Shown one piece after another: positions 1 to 12,006 of a DNA stretch of 64,000 nt (position 1 is its first letter; every line of letters begins with the position of its first letter). Origin of the DNA: Megalonaias nervosa (taxonomy: Eukaryota > Mollusca > Bivalvia > Unionida > Unionidae); contig JAECUM010001132.1 in NCBI GenBank assembly GCA_016617855.1, forward strand, positions 62,001-126,000, read 5' to 3'. Under the pieces are notes generated by a model. That model saw only the letters and a program-made list of their open reading frames with translations. It did no database searches and was not told the origin of the DNA. Both the position numbers and the translations under genes were made by a program.

Positions 1-540
1 GAGAGAGCCTCCAAGCATGAATGTAAGAGTCTGGAATGTGAGTTGGCATGAATACGAGTTATGTGGGAAGTGGGTGCATGACAAATGTTGAATAGAATCT
101 AGAAATAAATCATTGTGTGATCGGTGCTGGGTGTTTCTTCACAACAGAACTTTTGAAAGTTAGCCTCATTTATAAACATTGAATAAAAAGAACAGTTGCT
201 GTGAAACATTTTCACCGTAATCATCTTAAAATGATTTGGAACCTGTCATCTGCACATATGGCTTTCTTTCAGTTATGGATTGTTTTAGAAATGTCAGTCA
301 TCTAGTATCCTTAATATAATTTTTTAATTTTTTTACTTTATGAAAATTATAAACATGACAAACAAAAGTATTATGTATAGTCCTGATAAATATTTCAATG
401 AAGATAAAATAAATGTAAATTTAATATAGCTTATTCCTAATGACTTCGAAGTCAGTCATTTAAACAATACAATATAAATTTTGTTCCAGGTATTTATTTT
501 GTATCATTTCTGTATGAATTATCTTTACTTGTAAAGTACA
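1..540. other. unassigned
   Basis: AT-rich sequence with no recognisable gene, repeat array or mobile element. Confidence 0.5.
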
Positions 541-832
541 GCCTAAGTGATTAGAACATCTGCTTCAGATGCAGGATGATATGGGTTTGAACCCCAGCTG
601 AGTCATACCAAATATTTATAAAAATGGTATTAGCAAGTGCTTCACTTGGTGGTCAGCATGAATTGGTTATTGTTAGGACTGGTTGACCTCTTGTCTGGAT
701 ACCATAACTGGGTTGGACAGGATTCCACATGTCTGTGGCATGATGCACCAGTGGTAGATATCTTTATAAGCTTTCACACTGCAGACATCATAGCATAGGA
801 CTCAAATTGTTAAAGCTATGCTAAAATTACAA
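541..832 (+). mobile_element. SINE family A, copy 1 (tRNA-derived)
   Basis: Near full-length SINE. The tRNA-like head carries an A-box-like stretch (agtgattagaacatctg) and a clear B box (gggtttgaacccc). The body shares with the other A copies the runs 'tgttaggactggt', 'gtctgtggcatgatgc' and 'actgcagacatcatagc', followed by an A/T-rich end. RNA polymerase III promoter boxes and retroposition by a partner LINE are properties of the class; activity is not implied. Confidence 0.8.
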
Positions 833-2436
833 ATACAGATACATAGTATTTGGAACTAATGTTGTTACATTATGACTGAAAAGATACACAAATATCTACC
901 ATCATTCTCATAGAGACACTAATGTATAATTCACTGTTACAGATAAACCAGTGTATGCATTCAGTGATAAAGATGCAATGTTCTGAATTGTAAATAATGA
1001 AAATTTTCATCCAGAGCAAGTTGTAAACATGTATACATGTGTGTAAAGAAGTAATATGGACATAAAATATGAAGCAAGTGAAATATTATCATTTTGTTTT
1101 TATATCTTGATGTCTTGTAATTTTTAGTTGAAATGGCTACCAACAACTACGTTATAATGAAGTAATGTTCTTTATATTTCATTTCAGATGGAATAAATAT
1201 TCATGAAAATGTAAAGTGGATATCCTGTCTTGATATTTTAACCCAAGGTATATCATAGTTTTATGAGTACCATCTAGTTAATGATCAATGATTCTGATTA
1301 TGACTTCTCTCATAATGTCTTCAAGTTATTCTTGGTATTGATAACAGTGGTGATTGTAAGCAATATTCCCTGCAACATTTCATTTACTGTGGAATCAAAT
1401 AACTGAATGAACACAAGGTCACATTGATGTAATTTTTTTCCAATGCAAGTTGTATTCAAATGGCACATTGTTTAAAATGTACACAAACCACTTAAATGTG
1501 CAGTGTATGGTTTAGAAGTCTCTCTCTCTCTCATATTCTTATGTTCACAAACAATTTTTGCAGTGTTCCTCTTTAGCGTGCTTGCTATGAAAGTTTTAAA
1601 AAAATATGATTCATAGAAAGCAAAGCCTAGATATTATGTTATTTGAGATTTAACTTTAAAATTATGTAGGTCAGAAACGTAGGGGACAATGCTATGTTGT
1701 GGAATTCGCAAGAAGTGCTGTATGGTCAAAGTTGTTTTCTGACTTGACTCGTGTTTGTGAATATACGGAAAAGAGAAGCACAGCTTTTTCTATCAAGCCA
1801 ATGCTTAAAATTACTACAAGTATATAGACAAATAAAAAAAAACAAAATTTGCAATCCTATCAATGGACTGTTGAAATGAAGCTATATAAAGTGAGCGGTA
1901 ACATTACGAAAATCGCTCCTTCTAAAAATCGATGTACTCACATGTCGGTGTTGATTCGGTTGGAAAGAAGGGTGTAGTTCATATATCGACTATAAAGGAG
2001 CAATGGCTGTAATTTTATTCATTTAATGTTATGTATGAATAGTTACAGTAATGTTTTATTTGCAACAAAGAAATTAGGGTGAACAGTATGATCTGAACAC
2101 ACGTGTGCATTTGCCCTCATGTACATGGTACAGGGGTTGTTTCAAACGATTTTAGAAATCTTTCAAAGTGCCATTATTGTGAACTTTAAGTATATTTTTT
2201 AAAATTGATTAAGGGTTTGTTGATTAGGCATTTTTACTAACTTGCATTTACAATAATGTAATCTGTTACTCAGTTACAATTTGTTACAATGTTGTTTCTA
2301 TTATTCTCTTTTCAAGTCATATGGCCAAACTAACTCAGAAAATTTTCTACTTGAAAATAAAGTGTTGTTTAAATCCAATGCTAAATGCAATTATGAATAT
2401 TGGGAAATAGAGGGCATAATTCAAATAAAAGAACAC
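833..2436. other. unassigned, partly CpG-retaining
   Basis: No gene recognised. Positions 1670-2010 keep many CpG dinucleotides, unlike their surroundings, and contain a TATA-like tatataaa at 1883-1890 on the plus strand. No convincing open frame follows it, so a promoter here is only a possibility. Confidence 0.35.
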
Positions 2437-2489
2437 ACATACACACACACACACACACACATACACACACACATATACATATATATTTA
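2437..2489. repeat. (AC)n microsatellite
   Basis: An (AC)n run interrupted by at-steps and ending in (AT)n. It creates spurious cysteine/valine and threonine/histidine runs in overlapping open frames. Confidence 0.95.
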
Positions 2490-2605
2490 TTGCGTTTCTT
2501 GCTTCACGTCCACTTCTCCCTGTTGAGCTCTCACTTCTCCCTGTTCTATCCAAAAGGAGAAGTCTCTTCTCCCTAAAATTCAAGTCTAGCTTGACCCCTG
2601 GGTCA
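2490..2605. repeat. dispersed repeat, also at 53.57-53.66 kb
   Basis: Contains several 'cttctccc' blocks and 'caagtctagcttgaccc'. A related copy at about 53565-53665 has the same order of 'gaagtcact' blocks followed by 'ctagcttgagacc'. No coding assignment is possible. Confidence 0.4.
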
Positions 2606-2606
2606 C

Positions 2607-2718
2607 CAAACTGAGTAGCCACATCATAACCCTGAACAGTATATATTTCTTCATTCAGAACTGTTCCGACTTCACCCACCATGGTCATGCTCAATCTCTC
2701 ATTCTCATTCAGAATTTC
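2607..2718 (-). CDS. possible internal exon of an unidentified gene
   Basis: A minus-strand frame of 37 codons, EILNENERLSMTMVGEVGTV and onward through EEIYTVQGYDVATQF, is bounded by a weak acceptor (cttttgatgag) and a weak donor (TTTG|GTGACC). Its phase fits the end of the candidate exon at 3759-3864. The amino-acid composition looks protein-like, but I do not recognise the family. The frame stays open past the proposed donor into repeat sequence, so the 3' border is uncertain. It may equally be a fragment of a repeat. Confidence 0.25.
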
Positions 2719-3758
2719 CTCATCAAAAGAAAATAGGTTTCATTGATTACAGTATTTGTGTATTTGAATGTGGTTTTGTAGGTAATATTCCAAGTTATGC
2801 ATGCCACATGAGTTGCTGATAATGCACTCACTGTGCTGCACTTTGGAATAATGCATGTCTGATTCAGCTAACTGTGTAAATCTGTTATGGGTCACAAATC
2901 CATTATTGCTTATGTGCAGCTCTTGGATCAGTCTGACTAGGGGGTACACAGTGTGGTAATTTTAGTCCATTTCAGATACAGTATAGCTGGCAGCCAATCA
3001 TAAACTTGGACCTCATGCATCACAACAAGCATGCATGAAATGCCACCCTTAGTGGACCAATGGAGAGATCTATGGACACATTTCCTGATAAAAAGCTTGA
3101 ACTGTTTGCAAGGGAGTGGAAAATATGCAAAATTTAATATTTTTGTCTGAAACTGACAGGGTAATTTGTTCCACAAGATAAGATATAATTTCTATTTCAA
3201 ATTTTGTCTTGAAGCTCTTGCTTGAAATGACTTAAAAATATTAAAATTATTAGACCTGTCAGACACATTTGCAATCATTCCCAGTAACTCATTAATAGGT
3301 CATCAAAAACCACCTGTTTCAGTGTTATGAAATGAATAAAATTTTGGAACATAACTTGTCTGAACAAAGATGCTTGCAAATTTAAAAGGGCAATTTTTAC
3401 AAAAAAACACTGTTGCTGAAAATAAAGGCTATGTTCATTTTTTACTTTCATGTGGAAATGTTAAACAATAAAATGATCAAGCTTTTGATAATTCTTCAGA
3501 TTAGACAGTATGATAACAGAACCATTTGTTATGAATTTAGATTTTATGACCTTTGTGCATTAAAAGCTTTGACCTTGGAAATGAAAACAAAAGTAAATTC
3601 TCTGTACAACTTGCATAATATGGATAAACACCATGGACACCATTTGACAGGCCAAACTTCTGCACTGGACACGGCTAAAAACAGCATGGGTACATCCCAG
3701 ACTTTCTTTACATTTAATATTGACATATTTTCAATAGTACTTTAAGTGAAATACGTAC
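2719..3758. other. unassigned
   Basis: No supportable gene. Several 60-110 codon open frames on both strands lack motifs and are what AT-rich random sequence yields. Confidence 0.4.
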
Positions 3759-3864
3759 CTCAGCTGCTCTCCTCTTCACCATAGATCTTGTAACAACCTG
3801 GCTGGCAACACCACTGTGGGAGGAATAGTACTCAAGGGAATCAAATGTTGGTCTCAAAATTTGA
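3759..3864 (-). CDS. possible internal exon of an unidentified gene
   Basis: A minus-strand stretch ends at a near-perfect donor, GCTGAG|GTACGTATT (3758 downward), and starts after acceptor gtgcttatccag. The only open frame across it reads QILRPTFDSLEYYSSHSG and then VASQVVTRSMVKRRAAE, phase 0 at the donor. A stronger acceptor about 50 bases upstream would add stop codons in this frame. The product is not recognised. If real, this and the 2607-2718 candidate would be consecutive exons of a gene transcribed in the same direction as INPP1. Confidence 0.35.
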
Positions 3865-6800
3865 CTGGATAAGCACTTCAATTATTATGGGAGGATTTCA
3901 CATGCAAACACTGAAAAAGAGTACAAGTTTGGCAACACTGCATCAAGAACTATTTTTAAAGAGAGGAAGAAAAAACCCCATATAAATATATACCTTAAAT
4001 AAACAGTTTTATGATTTGTTTCTTTGTTGGTATTAATGACACTTTTAACACATTTGGCTTTAGAATGCAGAGAATATGGTAGGTAAATGCCTTACCATGC
4101 GCCCAATGAGGCAGCTTACCAGAATGTGACATAAAATATAAAATCATGCATGGAACATTGTGCTATCTAGTGAAAGACCAGTTCTGATGGGAATTATTGG
4201 GAATCATAACAAGGTATTCTCATTGTATCTGAGGTTATCGTCTTCAACATGTGCAGTTCAACACTCAACTGCAAACTGCTAAAATTCATGTTAAATTACT
4301 TAAAGTATATTTCTGTTTGCAGAACATGTATACCTCACTGAAACAAAAATAAATCTTAGCCTAATCCCACCAAGGTTAAAAACTTCATAAAGCCAAAGGT
4401 TTGCTTTAGAGTTATCAATTCAACTCATCCACATATTGCATACAAATAGGCCTTCCTAAATGCATTTACCTATATCGAGTGATTTTCACACAATTGTACT
4501 AACAAGTTTTACCAGTTTACAACCATTTATCTTGAAACAGATGTTAAATAAAGCAGATGGGTAAATGCAACTGAAACCTAAACTATTGACATGTGACCTT
4601 AACTTTGAAAGTGTGACTTCCCCTTAAATGCAGACCTGTCAACCCTAATAAGACCTCTATAAGGCAGTTGACATTTTTTTTTTTATAAGACCATCAATGT
4701 GGTACACAACACATCTGGCAATGATCATACACACACAACCTTTTTGAAAATGAATGCCCCATCCACACCCTCAGTTAAATGGTTAGTTGTTAAGATGGAC
4801 TACTGGTATAAATGAAATGAAGGCAGTCCATTTTGATTACTTGTACAATTAAATTTGTGACAAAGGTTCTCCAAGAAGTGATTTACATGTATTCAGAATG
4901 AAATTTGCAATGTGATATGGTCAATATAATTTGGCTACATTAATATGCAACAATTTTGAAATGGTATTGTTCTATACCATATTTTTGATGAACTTGCCAC
5001 ATCATACATCTTTTGAAGGGTGTCTGAATGACAATGAATTAAAAGAAAGATGTGAACAGTGTGACAATTCAAAATAATGACATTATGATTAACTTGGGGG
5101 GGGGGGCTCGAGTTTCAGCTGATTTAGCATCTATGATTTTATTCTTTTGTAGCCTAATTCAACTGTGCATAGTTTACACTTCACCTTGTTTGTTTCTTCT
5201 ACAGAATGCTGCCAAACTTGCCTACAGATATTTTTATCCAAATATATGCCAATCATATTCTGATTTTATTGTTTGGTTGGTTGTTTTAGGTCTAGTGTCC
5301 ACTTCTACAGATGGTTAGGTTCACTTACTAGCCAACTTTGTATTTTCATATCCAGATACTGTCTTACTATGGGTAGTATACACTGTATGTGCCTCACATC
5401 AATGTCATGAACACAAGCTGAAACACTCAATTCACAAATAAACTGTATCCATGCCTTTAATACTCAAATATCAACAGAAAATATGAACATAATAACCTAG
5501 TTTAAGAACTTCAGTGGCCCATTAGTTTTCAAAACTGTTCCCTGCTACCTGAGGAAGAATTTCCTAAATTATTGAGTTTAATTATGAACAGACCCAAGTC
5601 TGGTTTTGTCTGTTTAATCATCTTCAAAAGTTTTGCAATAATATTGCAGACATTAGGAACCAGTCTAAATATTTCTGTAATGTTTTCAGAGAACAGCTTG
5701 GTGGTGTGCAGCATTAAACACAGGTAACTTGACAAGATGAATCTTGTGTAGAAAATAGCAAATTACACATGACAATACTGTTACCATTCTTAAGATACTT
5801 GTATCTTTTTGTAGTTCAAATGCATCACATGATGCACATAGTGCATCTGGATTTTACCAAGTCTTGACAGCATGTGTAGACCTGTTAAATAGTTATGCAT
5901 AGGATAGCAGTTGCTTTCTGAGACCAGGGAACTAAACAACAGGAAAATGGAAATGGTGGTGGACCTCTATAGGACTATTAGGCAGGTTAGAGCATCCTGC
6001 AAACTACTGCAATGAGCAAGAATTAATGAAAAGTGTCTGTTAATGAATGGCCAGAAAGTATAAGACCCTCAGCAGGTTATTCTTTAATGCTTTAATACAG
6101 AAAATGCAAGTTTTCAGACCTTAAATTTGAGAGCAAAGATGCTGATCTATGTTTTAGTGCCACTTCATTTGGCAATTTTTTGACAATGATTTTACTCAAC
6201 TCAAATTGGGATCAATGGCATTTTAAACTTAAGGTTGTGTATTTTTCAAGTCTAATCAATATTTAGGATATAAATTCATGCAATATCATGAAGATAGAAT
6301 AAAATGATAAAGGTGGGAAATAGCTATTGACAAATGACCATAATTAAATCCTAAGTTTAATCTGAACTAAAACACCTATTTCAATCATTGCCAAATTCAA
6401 TTTCTCACTAAAAGAATTTGCTTTGGGGAGCCAGACAATCAGGACCAAATCACATTAGGACATATGATCAAGATTATAATCAAGAATCAAGGTCTGAAGA
6501 TGGTAACAAATTTAAAGACTTTATTAATGTGCTAAAGACACTATGGTGGAGAAAAGCCATTAACCAGACACATGCTAATTTTAACAAAAACGTGGCAAGA
6601 ATTTACTAAGTTGAAAACTGATGCAATTGGCAATGTTTCACCAATATGATAAAATTATTGTTACAAAGATTTTGTATGAAAGACTGGCATGAAAAAGGCA
6701 GTGATGATATTATCTACATTCATGATATTATCTACGTTGATGTATGTGATGGTTCCTTTTACTTTTAAAATGAATTAAAAGAGATGTATGGACTGAAAGG

Positions 6801-7870
6801 TACCTGTCACTACTACATACAATTCCTCAAACTTGGACAAAATGATTTGTAAATGAAAAGGTCACAATTCAAGAAAAAAAAAATTAGTAGATGCAAGTTT
6901 CAATATTTACAATCTTTTTGGATAAATAAGAAAGGATGCTCAATTTTATATGATGTTATTGTATAAAAAAATCTATACTAGTCTACACAAATGGAATAGA
7001 GCGAACCCAAATATAATGTGGGATCTTGTGACGTGTATCACATTTTTTTGAATGCATAGAAATCTGAAAAAGGAGATAGGCTCCCATTTGATAACATGAA
7101 TAAAATCAGGATTATACTTAGTAAATTAAATCTGATATATAGTTCCTTTCATCACCAAAACAGCCAGGAAATTTAGACTCTGCATCATGAAATTCTTTTA
7201 ACAAGTCATATATGATATTAAATTTTCTTCAACTTGAAAAGAAAACTAAACTATTGTAATTATACTGGAAAAAAACGTACAATAAAATGTGGATCAATAA
7301 AAATGTAATGAATGCCAACTGCTGTAAACATTTTAAACAATAAATATGAATAAAAAGTCTTGTAAATTGAAATTTATGTTAGTTTTATCTATTTTGTTTC
7401 ACTGTAATCAAACGTGTGAAACGTCCTCTCATATCCAGATGTAAAGTATCAATTGACTGTCATGCAATGGCCACGAAGAAGTGTTTCTTGGATTATTACA
7501 GTCAGTTCAAAGCAGATTTGTATCATCTTAATTATGTCCCCTATCAAATCAAGAAAATGGGGTAAAAGATGTGCAAATTCTACTCACATTTATTATCAAA
7601 AACAAGATCCAAAATTTGTAGTGGAATTAAAATTCCCAAATTTATCATACAATATGAAAAATAACAGCTGGTCTTTGATCTTTAATACCTGAATGTATTT
7701 GTGACATGCAATAAATGTTTTATCATGTGGTCATGTAAATGTAAAAACATCTGGTTAACCTGAATGACCTATACCATGAAATATTTCATTCTGGATATTG
7801 TTCTCTCATTTGCATTTAGTGTATACTCATTATCTACCTGCAATTATAAAAAAAAAAACAATACCAAACA
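3865..7870. other. unassigned
   Basis: Four kilobases without a recognisable gene or named repeat. It contains a G run at 5096-5106 and short homopolymers. Open frames of 60-90 codons (for example 5052-5318 and 7453-7692, plus strand) lack motifs and splice support. Confidence 0.4.
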
Positions 7871-8137
7871 TTCTGGTGGCTGAGGTGGTTAGAGTGTCCA
7901 CCTCAGATGCGGGTTTGAACTGTAGCAGAGCCATACTAGACTTGTAAATATGGTACTAGCAGCTGCCTCGCTTAGTTGCTGTTAGGAATGGTCAGCCTGG
8001 TGTCAGGATAATGTGAATGGGAAGGACATCATGCTACACGTCTATAGCATGATGCCCCAGTGCTAGACATCACTATAAACTGCACTGCAGACATGATACG
8101 ATTAAAAATATTAAAGCTATGTAAAAAAAATCCAAAA
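7871..8137 (+). mobile_element. SINE family A, copy 2
   Basis: Starts 'ttctggtggctgaggtgg', with an A-box-like region, a degenerated B box (gggtttgaact) and the family A body ('gtcagcctggtgtcagg', 'catgatgccccagtgctag'), ending in an A-rich tail. A short direct repeat AATACCAA flanks it (7860-7867 and 8138-8145). Confidence 0.85.
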
Positions 8138-8145
8138 AATACCAA

Positions 8146-10063
8146 CACATAAAAACAAGTACCTATTTTTCTGAATTACTTTTCTTTCCAAACTAAAGAA
8201 TCATTATAATTACATGACAAATTGTTTATTTTCATAAAATTAATTACTGTATTTGCATAAATTTAGTCATCTTAAACCTTCGCTATAGGGACGACATTAT
8301 CATCGAAAATAAATATCTTTACTAACAGTCATCAAACACTTTACATTGCAACTCGGCAAACGACAAAAAAAATTTTGAGTGTTGTAACTGCCCGATACAT
8401 TGTTTAAAACATACATTCATTGTCATTTTTTCGATCACTTTCCGAGACTTTGGAAACTGCTAGCTCTAAATGACACAGATGTACATTATTTTTCTATCTC
8501 TAACGGACACAGGTGGACATCCACTAATGAGAAGTTGCAGACATATTTTTCGTAAGTACTGTTTCTGTCAAAAAAGTGCAAACACAAGGGCCAGATTTGG
8601 GGGGGATACAAAATAAAAATTATCCAAGATACAAATTTAAAGGGATTGTAACTATATTACATGAAACTGCAGACAAATTTGAAATAATCCTTTTCTACTT
8701 AATATATTATTTTGGCTCAGTAAGGCCTCCAGAAATTTTCATGCCCCTACCTTCATAAATTGGGTTGGTTGGATAGAAAAGTTATCTTTCCCCCATCATT
8801 TTTCTCCATGGTGAAAGGATTGGTGGTGACTGAGGGTTCAGTGGTTCTGTGTTATTTCTAAAGCCCATCCTACCCTCCATATTGGACTGCAGGTATTGAT
8901 TGTATGGAAACAGGCAACCGGTCCAGAAGTTGGTGAAAATAAAAATATTGGAATGGAAGGGCATGATTGGGTGATAAAAGTAATATTTTAGCCAAGAGAA
9001 TCTTTTGAGAGCTCGTCCTATTTGTAACTGACAAAAATATAAACAATGTTCTAGTAGACTTTACATTGGAACACTCAGTACTAAAGGACTAACAAAACTC
9101 CCATCGTAAACCTATGCAAATGCCATGTTATTAAAAATTCAATTACATTAAATTTCTAAATGCTCAATATTCATCACTATATAGACCCATCCTTAATGCA
9201 AACTAGTGTGTGGAGAAAGCCACATGTCCAGCTTCATTTTCTTGATTGACATGGGTTTGAAATATGGTTTCTATTCCACACCGAAGAATCACTTGCCAAT
9301 TTCAGTAAAGAGTTTCCCAAACTCAAGCCTGTAAAAAGACTAAAATTCCATCAACCCCCCCCCCCAAAACAATGTCTATTTTTGCACTTAAAACTAGGAT
9401 AAACTCTCAAAAGATTCTTGTTACTAAAATTTTAATTTCACTATCGACCAATCCTGGCCAGCCAAAACCATATATGGACTTGGGGTCACAATTATTAATT
9501 TGGGGTCCGTACCAACAAATGTAATCCAAGTCAATTGTTAGAGAATTTCTTCTCATTTTGGTGACAACACAGTTCAGTTTATGCATTACTGTGTTTATTC
9601 TTTAGAATATCAGCATCAAGGTATGGTTGTCTGTGTTCTGGCAACAGTGCACAATGACTTGTGATACGTTGTTGCTTTTCCATAGGTGAATTATGACCCA
9701 GTGCATGTTTTGTTTACAGCCAGTCCTCTTTAAAAAATGTCAATCAATGTATAAAAACTTCACTGTTCAACAGTGAAGATATTTTAGAGTGACTTGATTT
9801 ATTAGGATTTGGGCACATTGGAAAGTGTATTGTACTGACGAATAAATGTAGGGACTACATAGGAAAAATAATTTTGATAAGACTCCATAGACTATTTTAT
9901 ATTCACCCATCTATACACTGGTTTCCATTCTTCCATGTACTTAGCACCAAGAAAGGTGCACCTTATTTGTTTGGCACAGAACTGAAAACCCATTTCAAAC
10001 ACATGTAGATCAAATGAATGCAAATGCTCATAATTCATAAAAGTTTTCTAGCCATTTAAGCCT
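8146..10063. other. unassigned, with a CpG-retaining patch
   Basis: No gene recognised. 8275-8555 keeps CpG sites unlike its flanks. A C run lies at 9355-9365. Confidence 0.35.
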
Positions 10064-10312
10064 GTTGTTATAGTTGCTGTAGGGTTTAATGCCATTTTTC
10101 AGCACAAGATAGGCTATACATGGGGGCCAGTATAAATGGTAGAGGAAGAAACCGGAAAAACCCCGGATAGAAGCACCGACCCATGAGAAGCTACTGGCAA
10201 GCTTTCTCACATACACACATTGGCCAGGCCCGAGACTCGAACCCACGCAGACAAAGGTGAAATGGCAGTGATCCATAACGGTGAGCGCTTTAGGCCACTC
10301 GGGGCCCCCCAT
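10064..10312 (-). mobile_element. SINE family B, copy 1, near full length
   Basis: On the minus strand the head reads GGCCCCGAGTGGCCTAAAGC and carries a B box GGGTTCGAGTCTC, so it is tRNA-derived. The body includes 'ccaatgtgtgtatgtgaga' and 'agcttgccagtagcttctc', and the 3' part ends 'gcattaaaccctacagcaac', where other copies carry a (CAA)n tail. CpG sites in the head are well kept, suggesting a younger copy. The overlapping 94-codon frame is not a gene. Confidence 0.88.
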
Positions 10313-10671
10313 TTAAGCCTGAATCATACCAAACAATGGAGGTTTAATCAAGGGCATTTAGCAATTTTAAGCTAGTGAATTTTTAATATGATGGATATTT
10401 CTATGGGTTTACTAATGGTGCTGAATCAATACTTCAGTTCTATGCTCCGCCACCAATCCCTTCGGTTATGGCAAATATCCCTATCATTCCCTACTCGATA
10501 TACTGGAAGCAAACAGTTACATGGCATAGTTCCTTTGGAAAAGAATTAAGCAGGATTACTGAATAATATCATTGGTTAGATATAAATACTGTACATTTGT
10601 GTGATAACTTGCTGTAAATTTTACCTGTAACAATATAACATAATTAGAGGTTGTACCCCACCCCACCCCAA
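10313..10671. other. unassigned
   Basis: Short AT-rich spacer between the SINE and the 51-bp array. Nothing recognised. Confidence 0.4.
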
Positions 10672-12006
10672 GGCCTCTATCTATTTACCATAAACATTAC
10701 AGGTTGGACACCCATAACTCACAGCATTCTATCCATTTACCATATCAATGCAGGTTGGACACCCATCACTCAGAGCACTCTATTCATTTACCATATCATT
10801 ACAGGGTGGACACCCATCACTCACAGCAATCTGTCCATTTACTATATCGCCGCAGGTTGGACACCCACCACTCACAGCCTTCTATCCATTTACCATATCA
10901 TTATAGGTTGGACACCCATCACTCACAGCACTCTATCCATTTACCATATCACTACACGTTGGACACCATCACTCACAGTACTCTATCCATTTACCATATC
11001 ATTACACTTTGGACACCCATCACTCACAGCACTCTATCCATTTACCATATCATTACAGGTTTGGACACCTATCACTCGCAGCACTCTATCCATTTACCAT
11101 ATCATTACACTTTGGACACCCATCACTCACATCATTCTATCCATTTGCCATATCATTACAGGTTGGACACCCATCACTCACAGCACTCTATCCATTTACC
11201 ATTACAGGTTGGACACCCATCACTCACAGCACTCTATCCTTTTACCATATCATTACAGCTTGGACACCCACCACTCACAGCACTCTATCCGTTTACCATA
11301 TCATTACAAGTTGGATACACATCAAGTACTCTATCCATTTACCATATCATTACAGGTTGGACACCCATCACTTACAGCACTCTATCCATTTACCATATCA
11401 TTACAAGTTGGACACCCACCACTCAAAGCATTTTATCCATTTTATCATATCATTACAGGTTGCACACCTATTACTCACAGCATTCTATCCATTTACCATA
11501 TCATTACAGGTTGGACACCCACCACTCACAACCCTCTATCCATTTACCATATCATCCCAGATTAGACACCCATCACTCACAGCATTCTATCCATTTACCA
11601 TATCATTACAGGTTGGACACCCATCACTCATAACCCTCTATCCATTTACCATATCATTACACTTTGGACACCCACCACTCACAACCCTCTATCCATTTAC
11701 CATATCATCCCAGATTAGACACCCATCACTCACAGCATTCTATCCATTTACCATATCATTACAGGTTGGACACCCACCATTCACAGCCCTCTATCCATTT
11801 ACCATATCATCCCAGATTAGACACATCATCACTCATAGCATTCTATCCATTTACCATATCATTACAGATTAGACACATCACCACTCACAGCATTCTATCC
11901 ATTTACCATATCATTACAGGTTGGACACCCACCACTCACAGCACTCTATCCATTTACCATATCATTACAGGTTGGACACCCATCACTCACAGCCCTCTAT
12001 CCATTA
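10672..12006. repeat. 51-bp minisatellite, about 26 copies
   Basis: Each unit contains 'ggttggacacccatcactc', 'acagcactctatccatttac' and 'catatcattaca'. Because 51 is a multiple of three and the unit lacks in-frame stops, three long overlapping open frames (about 300 residues each, 17-residue periods) arise on the plus strand. I treat these as a by-product, not as a protein. Confidence 0.96.

Noticed and set aside
1883..1890. TATA box promoter
   Set aside because: The match is good, but no downstream start codon with an open frame or other core element is visible; kept only as a remark.
2281..2694. 81- and 115-codon open frames with TH and CV runs
   Set aside because: The runs are translations of the (AC)n microsatellite. 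Only the 2607-2718 part was kept, as a weak exon candidate.
10200..10312. tRNA gene on the minus strand
   Set aside because: A and B boxes are present but the head does not fold as a full tRNA and is continuous with the SINE-B body. The same reasoning applies to the other SINE heads.
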